DNA of 63,512 nt from NCBI RefSeq assembly GCF_003248455.1, contig NZ_QFNM01000023.1, positions 1 to 63,512 of the forward strand, read 5' to 3'. Below, one piece after another: positions 43,229 through 51,847 of the stretch. How positions within the stretch are numbered: the stretch's first letter is position 1; every line of letters starts with the position of its first letter. Made by a program: the position numbers and the translations under genes. The notes under the pieces were generated by a model. The model saw nothing but the letters and a program-made list of their open reading frames with translations. It searched no databases and was not told the DNA's origin. This stretch comes from Brevundimonas sp. GTDB lineage: Bacteria > Pseudomonadota > Alphaproteobacteria > Caulobacterales > Caulobacteraceae.

Positions 43229-44848
43229 ATGCCGACCATCGAGACCCTTTCCGAGCGTCCAAAGCCGGTGGCGCCGACGACGCTCGGGTGCGAGGTGCTG
43301 GCGCGTTTCGAACGCGAGCCGGACACGCTGGTCATACCCGTCGTCGATGGCGACCGGCCCATCGGCCTGGTCGAGCGCACCGCCTTCCTGCAAAAGATCG
43401 CCGCCAGGTTCGGCCACGCCCTTTATGATCTGCGCCCCATAACCTTCGCCATGGATCCCGAACCGGCGGTGGTGGAGGCCGGCGTCCGCATCGACGCCTT
43501 TTGCGACATCATGGTGAAGGGCGGTCCTGCGGCCTTGCTGCGGGGCTTCATCGTCACCCACAATGGGGCCTATCTCGGCGTCGGCACGGCCGCCACCTTG
43601 CTGCAGGCGGTCAATACGCGCCAGCGCGAACAGAACGCGCAGTTGGCCGAACAGGCGGCCCTCCTCAGCGACACCCGCACCCAGGCCCTCGCCGCCGCGC
43701 GCGCCAAGAGCCAGTTCCTGGCCATCATGAGCCATGAGTTGCGCACACCGATGAACGGCGTCCTGGCCGTCGCCGAACTTCTGCGTCGTCAGCCGCTGAC
43801 GTCGGCGGCCCAGGCCCATGTGCAGACCATTGTGGATTCCTCCGAAACCCTCCTGCGCATCCTTCAGGACGCGGTGGATCTGTCCAAGGCCGAGGCGGGC
43901 GAGTTGGAACTGTCCAGCAAGCCCACGCCTCTGCGCGCCGTCATGGACGACATCCAGTCGATGTGGGAGCCGCGAGCGTCTCAGGACGGAGTCACCCTGC
44001 TGGTCGGCTACGAAGGCGATACGGAACTGGCGGCCGTGATCGACGGCGTGCGCCTGAAACAGGTATTCAACAATCTGATCGGCAACGCCTTGAAGTTCGC
44101 CCGAAACGGCGTGGTCGAGGCCGGACTGAAGGCCTGGGCAGAGGGCGACCGCATCCATATGGAGGCGCGCGTCCGCGACGACGGCCCGGGCGTCGATGTC
44201 GATCGAGTCGATTCCATCTTCGAGCCCTTCGTCCACGGTTCCGGCCCGGACGGCGCCGGCCTTGGCCTGTCGATCTGCCGGCAGGTCATCGACCGTATGG
44301 CCGGCCGGATTTGGGCCGAGAACAACAAGGGACGCGGCGCGACCTTCGCCTTCGACCTGACCGCCCCTCGCGCCGTGGCGGAGGCCGAGGTCCAGTCGAA
44401 TGTCTCGGACCTGTCCAGCTTCGATCTGAAGGCGGCGCCGCATGTATTGATCGTCGACGACAACGCCACCAACCGCGTGGTGGCCCAGGCGCTATGCGAA
44501 ATGTTCGGCTGCAGTTCGGAACTGGCCGAGGACGGGCTGGAAGCGCTGCAGGCGGTGCAGGAAAGCCGGTACGATCTGGTCCTGATGGACATCAAGATGC
44601 CGCGCATGGACGGCGTTCAGGCCACCCAGGCCATCCGCGCCCTGCCCGGCGCAATGGGTCGGGTGCCGATCGTCGCCCTGACGGCCAACGCCGACCCGGA
44701 AGACGCCAAACACTATCTGTCCATCGGCATGGCGGCCGTCGTTGAAAAGCCGATCAAGCCCGAACGGCTGCGCATGGCGATGAACGCCGCCCTGGCGGTT
44801 GCGCAAGACGCCGGGGACCAAGACGCATCGGGCCGTTCCGCCGCCTGA
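43229..44848 (+). CDS. Cytoplasmic hybrid histidine kinase with CBS-like sensor
   Basis: The 539-residue protein has no membrane segment. Residues about 20-135 look like a CBS pair (VIPVVDGDRPIGLVERTAFL, FIVTHNGAYLGVGTAATLLQA). Then come a coiled linker, the dimerisation domain with His in SQFLAIMSHELRTPMNGVL (about 165-183), an ATPase domain (NNLIGNALKFA, DDGPGVD, GAGLGLSICRQV) and a C-terminal receiver (IVDDNATNR, phospho-acceptor in LVLMDIKMPRMDG, Lys in VEKPIKP). CBS domains usually bind adenosyl ligands, so an energy or nucleotide signal is possible. TTAACCAA at 43168-43175 may be a CtrA half site. Confidence 0.85.
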   Translation: MPTIETLSERPKPVAPTTLGCEVLARFEREPDTLVIPVVDGDRPIGLVERTAFLQKIAARFGHALYDLRPITFAMDPEPAVVEAGVRIDAFCDIMVKGGPAALLRGFIVTHNGAYLGVGTAATLLQAVNTRQREQNAQLAEQAALLSDTRTQALAAARAKSQFLAIMSHELRTPMNGVLAVAELLRRQPLTSAAQAHVQTIVDSSETLLRILQDAVDLSKAEAGELELSSKPTPLRAVMDDIQSMWEPRASQDGVTLLVGYEGDTELAAVIDGVRLKQVFNNLIGNALKFARNGVVEAGLKAWAEGDRIHMEARVRDDGPGVDVDRVDSIFEPFVHGSGPDGAGLGLSICRQVIDRMAGRIWAENNKGRGATFAFDLTAPRAVAEAEVQSNVSDLSSFDLKAAPHVLIVDDNATNRVVAQALCEMFGCSSELAEDGLEALQAVQESRYDLVLMDIKMPRMDGVQATQAIRALPGAMGRVPIVALTANADPEDAKHYLSIGMAAVVEKPIKPERLRMAMNAALAVAQDAGDQDASGRSAA

Positions 44849-44862
44849 TCCAGAGCGCGTCC

Positions 44863-45894
44863 TCAGTCGGGCCTGACATCCACCGCCTCCTCGTCTTCCT
44901 CGTCATAACCGACCAGGCGCAGGGCCCTGGCCTTCTGGCCGTTGATCTCGGCCCAGCGCAGCAGCCCCTCCTCCCGCCCGTGGGTGATCCAGACCTCCTC
45001 GGGCCGCAGTTCTATGAAGGTCGACGTCAGTTCGTTCCAGTCCGCGTGGTCCGAGACGATCAGCGGCAGTTCCACGCCGCGCTGGCGCGCCCGCGCCTTG
45101 ACGCCCATCCATCCCGATGCGAAGGCCGTGACCGGATCGGAGAACCGCCGCGCCCAGCGGTCCTGAATCGCGGAAGGCGGAGCAATGGCGACCTCTCCGC
45201 CCAGGGCGTTTCTGGGCAGGTCGCGGGTCGGAAGCAAGGATCCCAGATCGACGCCTTCGCGTTCGTAGAGGGCGTTCAGCCGCTCCATCGCGCCGTGATA
45301 ATAGATGGGCCGGTCCCATCCTGCCTCGCGCAATAGCCGTATGATGCGTTGCGCCTTTCCCAGCGCATAGGCCCCGACCAGATGCGCCCGGTCGGGAAAC
45401 TGGCCCAGCGAGCGCACCAGACGCCTCACCTCCTCCTCGGCAGGCGGATGATTGAACACCGGCAGGCCGAAGGTGGCCTCGGAAATGAAGACGTTGCACG
45501 GAACCGGCTCGAACGGCGCGCAGGTCGGGTCGCGACGGCGCTTGTAGTCGCCGGACACCACCATGGTCAGGCCCTTCCATCGGACCTCGACCTGGGCGGA
45601 ACCCAGCACGTGTCCGGCCGGCGTCAGCCTGAGATCGACGCCGTCGATCGCCGTCGCCTGGCCGTATTCCACCGGCTGCGCCCGGCCGGTGAAGTCGGCG
45701 CCATAGCGTTCGGCCATGATCGCCAGCGTCTGGCGCGTCGCCAGCACCGCGCCATGGCCTGCGCGCGCGTGGTCGGAATGGCCGTGGGTGATCACCGCCC
45801 GGTCCACCGGCCGCACCGGATCGACATAGAAGTCGCCGGGCGGACAATACAGGCCCGCGGGCGTCGGATGCAGCAGGTCTTCGGCTCGGATCAT
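44863..45894 (-). CDS. Ligase-associated DNA exonuclease, metallo-beta-lactamase fold
   Basis: The 343-residue protein has the metallo-beta-lactamase motif THGHSDHARAGH (about 36-47), further metal ligands in PAGHVLGSAQVEV and VSGDYKRRRD, and the beta-CASP-like region ending in SDHADWNEL and VWITHGREEGLLRWA. It belongs to the mRNA-3'-end-processing/SNM1-like family that normally sits beside an ATP-dependent DNA ligase and a helicase. Neither is adjacent here. Confidence 0.82.
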   Translation of the reverse strand: MIRAEDLLHPTPAGLYCPPGDFYVDPVRPVDRAVITHGHSDHARAGHGAVLATRQTLAIMAERYGADFTGRAQPVEYGQATAIDGVDLRLTPAGHVLGSAQVEVRWKGLTMVVSGDYKRRRDPTCAPFEPVPCNVFISEATFGLPVFNHPPAEEEVRRLVRSLGQFPDRAHLVGAYALGKAQRIIRLLREAGWDRPIYYHGAMERLNALYEREGVDLGSLLPTRDLPRNALGGEVAIAPPSAIQDRWARRFSDPVTAFASGWMGVKARARQRGVELPLIVSDHADWNELTSTFIELRPEEVWITHGREEGLLRWAEINGQKARALRLVGYDEEDEEAVDVRPD

Positions 45895-45975
45895 GGCTCC
45901 CTAACGCACTCGACGCCGTCCGGTCGCCGATCCATACAGGACGATCCGAGAACCCGTGAAAGGCCGCCCCGCCCG

Positions 45976-46428
45976 ATGTCCGAGAGTTTCCTGACCTCCA
46001 TCCTGCCCCAGCTGGCGGCGGGAGCGGCCCATACGGGGGCCTTGGGCTTCGCCTTCGACGGCCTGCATGACGGGGAGCCGCGCATTCGTGTGCCGTGGCG
46101 AGAGGATCTGGTCGGCGATCCCGCCAGCGGGGTGTTCGCCGGCGGGCTGGTGACGACCCTGCTGGATCATATCGGCGGCCTGGCGGTCTGGACGGCCCTG
46201 GACACGTTTCAACCCATCGCGACGGTGGACCTGCGCGTCGACTACATGCGCGCGGCCCGGCCGCGACAGGACCTGCTGGCCCAGGGGGTCTGCTACCGGA
46301 TGACCCACACCATCGCCTTCGTTCGCGCCTGGGCGTTCGAGGAGGATCCTTCCGATCCGGTGGCGGCGGCGCAGTCGGCCTATATCTTCAACCCGTCGCG
46401 CGAACGGGCGGCCGGAGCGGCGGCATGA
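45976..46428 (+). CDS. PaaI-family hot-dog thioesterase, first of a pair
   Basis: The start is ATG 45976; the upstream open frame is antisense to the exonuclease. The 150-residue protein has the PaaI hot-dog motif: DPASGVFAGGLVTTLLDHIGGLAV (shortened: GVFAGGLVTTLLDHIGG, about 55-71), where Asp is the usual catalytic acid, and ATVDLRVDYMRAA. It overlaps a second thioesterase by ATGA; the two may form a heterodimer. The acyl substrate is unknown. Confidence 0.8.
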   Translation: MSESFLTSILPQLAAGAAHTGALGFAFDGLHDGEPRIRVPWREDLVGDPASGVFAGGLVTTLLDHIGGLAVWTALDTFQPIATVDLRVDYMRAARPRQDLLAQGVCYRMTHTIAFVRAWAFEEDPSDPVAAAQSAYIFNPSRERAAGAAA

Positions 46429-46820
46429 CCGATCTTCTCGCCACCCTGCCCTATGCCCGGTTCCTGGGCCTGAAGACTCTGGTCAACGGGGATGAAGTCA
46501 CCGTCGTCATGCCGTTCGCCGACAGGCTGATCGGCAATCCGATGCTGCCGGCCCTGCATGGCGGATCGACCGCCGCCCTTCTCGAGATGACGGCCATGGC
46601 GCAGTTGGCGCTGGTGTTTCCCAGCGCACGCTTGCCGCGCCCCATCAACGTCACTGTCGCCTATCTGCGCACGGGCCGCCCCGTCGACGTCTTCGCCCGC
46701 GCCAAGATCAGCCGAGCCGGACGTCGTCTCGCCCATGTCCAGGCCGAGGCTTGGCAGGAAGAACGCGCCCAGCCCATCGCCAGCCTGACGGCGCATTTTC
46801 TGCTGGACAACCAGGACTGA
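46425..46820 (+). CDS. PaaI-family hot-dog thioesterase, second of a pair
   Basis: The 131-residue protein starts within the stop of the first thioesterase. The hot-dog core reads LPALHGGSTAALLEMTAMAQLA (about 41-62), with Glu where the first partner has Asp, and RPINVTVAYLRTGRP. The two paralogues are in tandem, which suggests a heteromeric enzyme. A single plus-strand transcript is expected. Confidence 0.8.
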   Translation: MTDLLATLPYARFLGLKTLVNGDEVTVVMPFADRLIGNPMLPALHGGSTAALLEMTAMAQLALVFPSARLPRPINVTVAYLRTGRPVDVFARAKISRAGRRLAHVQAEAWQEERAQPIASLTAHFLLDNQD

Positions 46821-46993
46821 TCCTTGGGTCGCAGCCGCCCGATCGGCGCCGAAGCCCAACAGCGCCTCACACCCCGCGCTTCACGGCCGGCGTTTCAACG
46901 CGCGATTGCTGGAAAGATGAAAATAGCACTACCAAACAAGGTTAAGACGTGATAACCATAAGCCTGTCGTAAACCATACTTTGAGGGGCTTTC

Positions 46994-47344
46994 ATGGACC
47001 GGACTGAAGTCGTCACCAGCGTTGCTGGCGATCTGCATGCTACCGAACTCGCGATCGACGCCGCGATCACGCGCGCGACGACCCTCGTGCAATCCTTCAT
47101 CGGCGCCCGCGCCGCCCTCTCCCTCTCGCCGGTCAGCGGCACGGGTTCTCAGGCGAAGGCCATGGAAGCCATCGCCGCCCTGTCGGCTGCGCGCGAATCC
47201 ATCGTCGCCTGCCACGCCGAACTGCAAAAGGACCACCGTCGCCTCGGCTACGGCACCTATGCCGCCGGTCCGATCGCCAAACCCGACGATTGGCTGGACC
47301 CGAAGTCCGCCCTGACGCCTACGCACCTGCACCGCGTCGCGTGA
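46994..47344 (+). CDS. Hypothetical helical protein (116 aa)
   Basis: Not recognised beyond a helical fold: AAITRATTLVQSFIGARAAL and AMEAIAALSAARESIVACHAELQK would form two long helices. It has no signal peptide or membrane segment. GAGGGG at 46983-46988 is the ribosome binding site. Upstream are TTAA-like and TAAACCAT-like elements (46943-46978) resembling CtrA half sites, so cell-cycle control is conceivable. Two hairpins follow the stop. Confidence 0.6.
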   Translation: MDRTEVVTSVAGDLHATELAIDAAITRATTLVQSFIGARAALSLSPVSGTGSQAKAMEAIAALSAARESIVACHAELQKDHRRLGYGTYAAGPIAKPDDWLDPKSALTPTHLHRVA

Positions 47345-47347
47345 ATT

Positions 47348-47370
47348 CTTGGTAAGCTTGGCTTACCAAG
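47348..47370 (+). terminator. Perfect 10-base hairpin after the 116-residue gene
   Basis: CTTGGTAAGC (47348-47357) and GCTTACCAAG (47361-47370) pair fully around a 3-base loop, four bases after the stop. The tail GCTTCCCTTT is a weak U-tract. Confidence 0.55.
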
Positions 47371-47398
47371 GCTTCCCTTTGCAGTGAGTTCGGTCATT

Positions 47399-47430
47399 AT
47401 CGCCCCCGCGCATTTCTGCACGGGGGCGAT
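47399..47430 (+). promoter_or_regulatory. Perfect hairpin covering the ribosome binding site of the next gene
   Basis: ATCGCCCCCG (47399-47408) pairs fully with CGGGGGCGAT (47421-47430) around a 12-base loop, ending five bases before ATG 47436. The only purine-rich ribosome binding candidate (GGGGG) is inside the 3' arm, so translation may be occluded. It could also be a terminator of the upstream gene. Confidence 0.5.
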
Positions 47431-47435
47431 TTGCC

Positions 47436-47867
47436 ATGCTCAACATCGCCTACGCGGTTGTCGGCGCCGTCTTCATGGTCGGCATGGCGCTGTTCGCCTT
47501 TTTGAAGGGGGGCCGGGCAGAACGATTTGGCGCAGGCGCTTACCTTTCCGCTTGGTTCGCCTCGATCGTACTGCAAGAGAACAGCGGATTTCGGGGAATG
47601 CCCGCCGGACTCTTTTTAATAGATCTGGCAGCCTTGATCGTGTTCATCGCCATCGCTTGGCGTTATCGACAGTCGTGGCCTGTATGGGTGAGCGGAGTCC
47701 AGTTGATCACCGTGATGTGTCACGTGATGATCCTGACCAAACAACCCGTGCTGTTGGGGTCGTTGATCACCGTAATGAACTTGAACAGCTATCTTATAAT
47801 CGGCTTCATCATTTTTGGCACACTCGTCTCTTGGCAAGAACGTCATGCAGAAGAGATGGCTAGGTAG
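47436..47867 (+). CDS. Four-pass membrane protein of unknown function, lower G+C
   Basis: The 143-residue protein has membrane segments near residues 4-24, 36-54 (weak), 60-74, 80-100 and 112-130 (SYLIIGFIIFGTLVSW). No motif is recognised. Two sequence lines I counted (47641-47760) average about 55% G+C against roughly 65-70% around it, suggesting recent acquisition. Its start follows the hairpin at 47399-47430. Confidence 0.6.
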   Translation: MLNIAYAVVGAVFMVGMALFAFLKGGRAERFGAGAYLSAWFASIVLQENSGFRGMPAGLFLIDLAALIVFIAIAWRYRQSWPVWVSGVQLITVMCHVMILTKQPVLLGSLITVMNLNSYLIIGFIIFGTLVSWQERHAEEMAR

Positions 47868-47918
47868 AAATTCCTATCGACAGGCGGTAATCTGGGGCGA
47901 ATCAGTCGCTGAGACGCC

Positions 47919-48554
47919 ATGCCTCTGTCGCACGCCAAATTGTGGAAAGCCGTCGACGGTCTGGCGCGGCGCGAGGGGCTGACGCCGTCCGGCCTTGCGC
48001 GTCGTGCGGGGCTGGACGCCACCAGTTTCAATCCGTCCAAACGCTTCGGGACCGGCGATCCGCCGCGTCCACGCTGGCCTTCGACCGAGAGCGTCACCCT
48101 GATTCTTCAAGCGACGGGGGTCTCGCTGGCCGATTTCGCCGCCCTGGCCGAGGATGCGCCGGACAAGCCCGCAACGGTGCCCTTGCTGGGTTTGGCCAAG
48201 GCGGGCGACGACGGTTTCTTCGACGACGCGGGACTGCCGATGGGCGACGGCTGGGACCAGACCGAACTGCCCCAGGCCAAGGACACCTTGTTCAGCCTGA
48301 CGATCAGCGGGGATTCCATGTCGCCGCTCTATCGCGAGGGCGACCGGGTCATTGTCGATCAGGAAGCGACCCGCCCGCGTCGTGGAGACCGTGTGGTCGT
48401 GCGGCTTTTGTCTGGCGAGACCATCGCCAAGGAAGTGACCAGCCTGACCAGTCGCGCCGTCACCCTGTCGTCCATCAACCCCGACTACCCGCCCCGGATC
48501 GTGCCCCGCCGGGAAATCGAATGGATGGCGCGCATTCTGTGGGTCAGCCAGTGA
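47919..48554 (+). CDS. S24/LexA-like repressor with helix-turn-helix
   Basis: The 211-residue protein has an N-terminal helix-turn-helix (LWKAVDGLARREGLTPSGLARRAGLDATSF, shortened: LTPSGLARRAGLDATSF) and a C-terminal S24 peptidase domain with Ser in ISGDSMSPLYREGD (about 125-138) and Lys in GETIAKEVTS (about 167-176). A normal cleavage Ala-Gly is not obvious; LAKAGDDG near 88-95 is a candidate. Such proteins are repressors that self-cleave on DNA damage. It is not the housekeeping LexA by sequence. Targets are unknown. Confidence 0.82.
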   Translation: MPLSHAKLWKAVDGLARREGLTPSGLARRAGLDATSFNPSKRFGTGDPPRPRWPSTESVTLILQATGVSLADFAALAEDAPDKPATVPLLGLAKAGDDGFFDDAGLPMGDGWDQTELPQAKDTLFSLTISGDSMSPLYREGDRVIVDQEATRPRRGDRVVVRLLSGETIAKEVTSLTSRAVTLSSINPDYPPRIVPRREIEWMARILWVSQ

Positions 48555-48565
48555 CGCATACGAAA

Positions 48566-48594
48566 GCCCCGCCCGGCGAACCGGGCGGGGCTTT
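48566..48594. terminator. Rho-independent terminator between convergent genes
   Basis: GCCCCGCCCGG (48566-48576) pairs exactly with CCGGGCGGGGC (48581-48591), loop CGAA, followed by TTT. It separates the S24 regulator from the minus-strand SH3 protein. Confidence 0.8.
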
Positions 48595-48609
48595 GCATCT
48601 ATCTTAAGC

Positions 48610-49083
48610 TCAGTAGGCGGTGACGTAGTGGGCGTTCACCCAGCCGCCGCCGGCGATCTGCACCCATTCGCCCTGCGAACCGATGGCGGTGAAGGGCTGG
48701 CCCGCCGACAGACTGCCCGCCTGACGATAGTTGGCGCCGGGGCCGCTGCGGATGCGCAGGTTGGACGAGGCGCGATACTGCGTGCCGTTCGAGACCGAGG
48801 CCGCGCGAGCCCTTTGCTGGTTGCAGCCGATGTAGGACCCCGCTGCGGCCCCCGCCCCCGCGCCGACGATGGTGCCGGCCGTGCGCTCGTTACGGGCCAG
48901 GTTCGATCCCACCACGCCGCCGACGACGGCGCCGATCAGGGCGCCCGCGCGCTGACGGCCGCCCGGCGCGTCGCAGTTGGTCACGCCGTTGGCCTGAGCC
49001 TGGGCGGCCATGGGCGCGGCGGTCACAAGGGCGGCCAGCGCCGCAGCCGTGGCCAGACCGGTTTTGAAAATCCTGTTCGACAT
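48610..49083 (-). CDS. Secreted SH3-domain protein (157 aa)
   Basis: A Sec signal (about residues 1-30, ending MAAQAQA) is followed by a Gly-rich segment resembling the glycine-zipper 2TM motif (AGALIGAVVGGVVGSNLARN, GTIVGAGAGAAAGSYIG). A C-terminal bacterial SH3 domain (about 100-157: LRIRSGPGANYRQAGSLSAG, GEWVQIAGGGWVNAHYV) follows. Such proteins act in the periplasm, often near peptidoglycan. Two Cys (NCDAPG and IGCNQQ) may form a disulfide. Monocistronic. Confidence 0.75.
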   Translation of the reverse strand: MSNRIFKTGLATAAALAALVTAAPMAAQAQANGVTNCDAPGGRQRAGALIGAVVGGVVGSNLARNERTAGTIVGAGAGAAAGSYIGCNQQRARAASVSNGTQYRASSNLRIRSGPGANYRQAGSLSAGQPFTAIGSQGEWVQIAGGGWVNAHYVTAY

Positions 49084-49206
49084 AACTCTTCTCCTGTCAT
49101 GGCGTTTGCCGATGGGGCGTCTGCCGATGGGTGGAGAATGCGCGGACGAAGCTGAAGGCTCCCGGAGCTTCGCCGTTATTTTCGGTTCATCTTCAAAGCG
49201 ACGCCG

Positions 49207-50886
49207 TCAGGCCGCCAGTTCGCCCTCGGCGCCCTGTTCGATCAACCGGATGGTCTGAGGCAGGCCGTAGATGGCCGCGAAGGATCCGAAGCGCGGCCCC
49301 TGGCTCGCGCCCAGCAGCACTTCGTACAAGGCGGCGAACCAGGCCCTCAGCGGCTCGAAGGCGTGCGCCTTGCCGACCGCATAGACTTCGTTCTGGATCA
49401 GTTCGCCATCGGTCGTATCGGCCGGCAGGGCCTTCAGCCGCGCCGCCAAATCGAGCAGGGCCGCCTTCTCCTTGTCGTCCGGCAGGCGGTACGACTTGGA
49501 GGGCTTCACGAAGTCCTCGTAGTAGTTCAGCGCATGATCCATCAGCCGGTCCAGCAGCGGCTCGGTCGCGGGCGTCGCCTCCGGCAGATATCTGGCGAAA
49601 TAGGCCCACAGCTGGTCCTTGGTCGAGGCGTTGGCCACGCCCACCAGGTTCAACAACAGGGCGAACGACACCGGCGAGGTGTGGGTCGGCGGATCGCCCG
49701 CGTGGATCGACCAGACGGCGTTGTCGATCCGCTTGGCGGCCTCTTGCGTCTTATAGGCCTCGATGAAGGCCAGATAGTCGTCGATGGCGCGCGGAATGAC
49801 GTTGAAGTGCAGGCTCTTGGCCGATTTCGGCGACTGGAACATGTACCAGGACAGGCTTTCGGGCGTGCCGTAACGCAGCCACTCGTCCATCGTCAGGCCG
49901 TTGCCCTTGGACTTGGAGATCTTCTTGCCCTCGATGTCGAGGAAGAGCTCGTAGTTGAAGCCTTCCGGCGGCACGCCGCCCAAGGCGCGACAGACCTTGG
50001 AGCTTTCGCGCACGCTTTCGATCAGGTCCTTGCCCGACATCTCGTAGTCGACGTCCAGGGCGGTCCAGCGCATGGCCCAGTCGGGCTTCCATTGCAGCTT
50101 CACATGACCGCCGGTGACGGGGACCTCGGTGCGGTTTCCCCGTTCGCCCGCCGGGTCCTCGAAGGTGATCGTGCCCTTTTCGACGTCGCGCGCCAGGGTC
50201 GGAACCTGCAACACATGGCCGGTGATCGGGCTGATCGGCAGGAAGGGCGAATAGGTGGCGCGTCGTTCCTCGCCCAGGGTCGGCAGCATGATGGCCATGA
50301 CCGCGTCGAACCGCTCCAGCAGGGTCAGCAGGGTCGCGTCGAACCGGCCCGACTTATAAGTCTCGGTCGAGGACATGAACTCGTAATCGAAGCCGAACCC
50401 GTCGAGGAAGGCCCGCAGGCGGGCGTTGTTGTGCGCGCCGAAACTGTCATGGGTTCCGAACGGATCGCGCACCTGGGTCAGGGGCTTGTGCAGGTCTTCG
50501 ATCAGCATTTCCCGGTTGGGCACGCCCTCGGGAACCTTGCGCAGGCCGTCCATGTCGTCCGAGAAGGCGATCAGACGCGTGGGCCAGTGGTCGCCGGTCA
50601 GGGCGCGGAAGGCGTTGCGCACCATGGTCGTGCGCGCCACCTCGCCGAAGGTGCCCATGTGCGGCAGGCCCGACGGGCCATAGCCCGTCTCCAGGATCAC
50701 CGGCCGTTGCAGCGCGGGAAAGGTCGCCAGCGCCTCGTCGGCCTTGCCCGCGTCGATCAGCAGCTTGGCGGCGTCGCGCTCGGCGTCGCCGAGGCGCTTC
50801 TTCAGAACGTGGTTCAGAAGATTGCGGGCCTGTTCAAACGGCCAGGACTTGGCCTCGCGGGCGAGGGTTTCGAGGTTCTGCAGCAT
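49207..50886 (-). CDS. lysS: Class I lysyl-tRNA synthetase
   Basis: The enzyme charges tRNA-Lys. At 559 residues it belongs to the archaeal-type class I family (LysRS1), not the usual bacterial class II enzyme. The class I signatures are GPSGLPHMG (HIGH equivalent, about 70-78) and KKISKSKGNGLT (KMSKS, about 313-324). The C-terminal half is helical (anticodon-binding cage). Many alphaproteobacteria use LysRS1. It is monocistronic. Confidence 0.93.
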   Translation of the reverse strand: MLQNLETLAREAKSWPFEQARNLLNHVLKKRLGDAERDAAKLLIDAGKADEALATFPALQRPVILETGYGPSGLPHMGTFGEVARTTMVRNAFRALTGDHWPTRLIAFSDDMDGLRKVPEGVPNREMLIEDLHKPLTQVRDPFGTHDSFGAHNNARLRAFLDGFGFDYEFMSSTETYKSGRFDATLLTLLERFDAVMAIMLPTLGEERRATYSPFLPISPITGHVLQVPTLARDVEKGTITFEDPAGERGNRTEVPVTGGHVKLQWKPDWAMRWTALDVDYEMSGKDLIESVRESSKVCRALGGVPPEGFNYELFLDIEGKKISKSKGNGLTMDEWLRYGTPESLSWYMFQSPKSAKSLHFNVIPRAIDDYLAFIEAYKTQEAAKRIDNAVWSIHAGDPPTHTSPVSFALLLNLVGVANASTKDQLWAYFARYLPEATPATEPLLDRLMDHALNYYEDFVKPSKSYRLPDDKEKAALLDLAARLKALPADTTDGELIQNEVYAVGKAHAFEPLRAWFAALYEVLLGASQGPRFGSFAAIYGLPQTIRLIEQGAEGELAA

Positions 50887-50925
50887 GGCGGGGGTTTGCA
50901 GTCTGCATACCGCCCGGTCAACCGC

Positions 50926-51288
50926 CTAGCGGCCGGATCGGCCCTTGGCCGCGATGACGATGACCTCGACCCGATAGTCCGGCGAGGCCAGCTTGCTTTC
51001 GCCGGTGGCGCGGGCGGGCGGATTGGCGGTGTCGACCCAGGCGTCCCAGACGGTGTTCATCGCCTCGAAGTCGGCCATGTCGGCCAGCCAGATCTGCGCC
51101 ATCAGTATCCTGGACTTGTCGCTGCCGGCCTGGGCCAGCAGGGCTTCGACCTCGGCCAGGGCGGTCTTGGTCTGGGCGATCACGTCGTCGCCGGGCTCTC
51201 CGACCTGGCCGGCCAGATAGATGGTGTCGCCGTGAACGACGGCCTCGCTCATGCGGGCGCCGGGCTGGATTCGGGTGATCATGGCCAA
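50926..51288 (-). CDS. RidA/YjgF-family protein
   Basis: RidA proteins hydrolyse reactive imine intermediates from PLP enzymes. The 120-residue product has GDTIYLAGQVGEPGDDVIAQ (about 19-38), ILMAQIWLADMADFEAMN and ATGESKLASPDYRVEVIVIA. The canonical catalytic Arg region of RidA (PxR..) reads PPARATGES here, so the Arg is present. It could start at ATG 51282. It precedes lysS on the same strand with a gap of 39 bases. Confidence 0.82.
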   Translation of the reverse strand: MAMITRIQPGARMSEAVVHGDTIYLAGQVGEPGDDVIAQTKTALAEVEALLAQAGSDKSRILMAQIWLADMADFEAMNTVWDAWVDTANPPARATGESKLASPDYRVEVIVIAAKGRSGR

Positions 51289-51340
51289 GTCCTCTCGTGC
51301 GCCCGCACCTATCGCCGCAGCCGACCTGCTGTCGAGGTCT

Positions 51341-51817
51341 TTATCGGCGGCTCAGACGGGCGACGGTCAACCCGACGACCAGGGCGCCCGCGCCGACGAC
51401 GAGGGCGTCCTCGATCAGCCCGCTGCGGGTCTGGCCGATCCGGGCCATGGCCTTCTTGCGGCCGGCCAGGGTCAGATAGGCCAAAGGAACGGCCGTGCCG
51501 ACGGCCAGACCTGCGCCCAGCTTCTCCTTACCGCGCGGCGCCAGGGCCGAGCCGGCGATGCCCGCGCTCATCACTCGCGCCAGAAGGCCCAGGAAGACCG
51601 TGCGGTCCGGGGCCGACTTCATCTTGTCGCCGAACAGCTCGCCCACGCCCATCAACAGGGCGCCGAACTTGAACAGGGGCTGGTTCAGCAGGAACACCCG
51701 TCCCGGCGTCGGCTTGTGCGCCAATTCGGCGACGGCGATCGCCGCCATCGGAGTCATGGAACGGGCGCTGGCGACGGCGCCGATGAGGGCGGAAGGCAAA
51801 AGCGCGGTGATCTTCAT
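51341..51817 (-). CDS. DUF4126-type membrane protein
   Basis: The 158-residue protein has three to four hydrophobic segments (near residues 4-20, 50-60, 78-95, 105-118 and 135-152) and the typical beginning LLPSALIGAVASARSMTPMAAIAVAEL. The family is of unknown function. It lies upstream of the RidA gene, 52 bases away on the same strand. Confidence 0.7.
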   Translation of the reverse strand: MKITALLPSALIGAVASARSMTPMAAIAVAELAHKPTPGRVFLLNQPLFKFGALLMGVGELFGDKMKSAPDRTVFLGLLARVMSAGIAGSALAPRGKEKLGAGLAVGTAVPLAYLTLAGRKKAMARIGQTRSGLIEDALVVGAGALVVGLTVARLSRR

Positions 51818-51847
51818 GCCTGCTGAACACCGAAACCCGGCGACGGT

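Noticed and set aside
46943..46957. Complete CtrA box before the 116-residue gene
   Set aside because: TTAA-N7-TAAC is too far from TTAA-N7-TTAA; only half-site resemblance remains.
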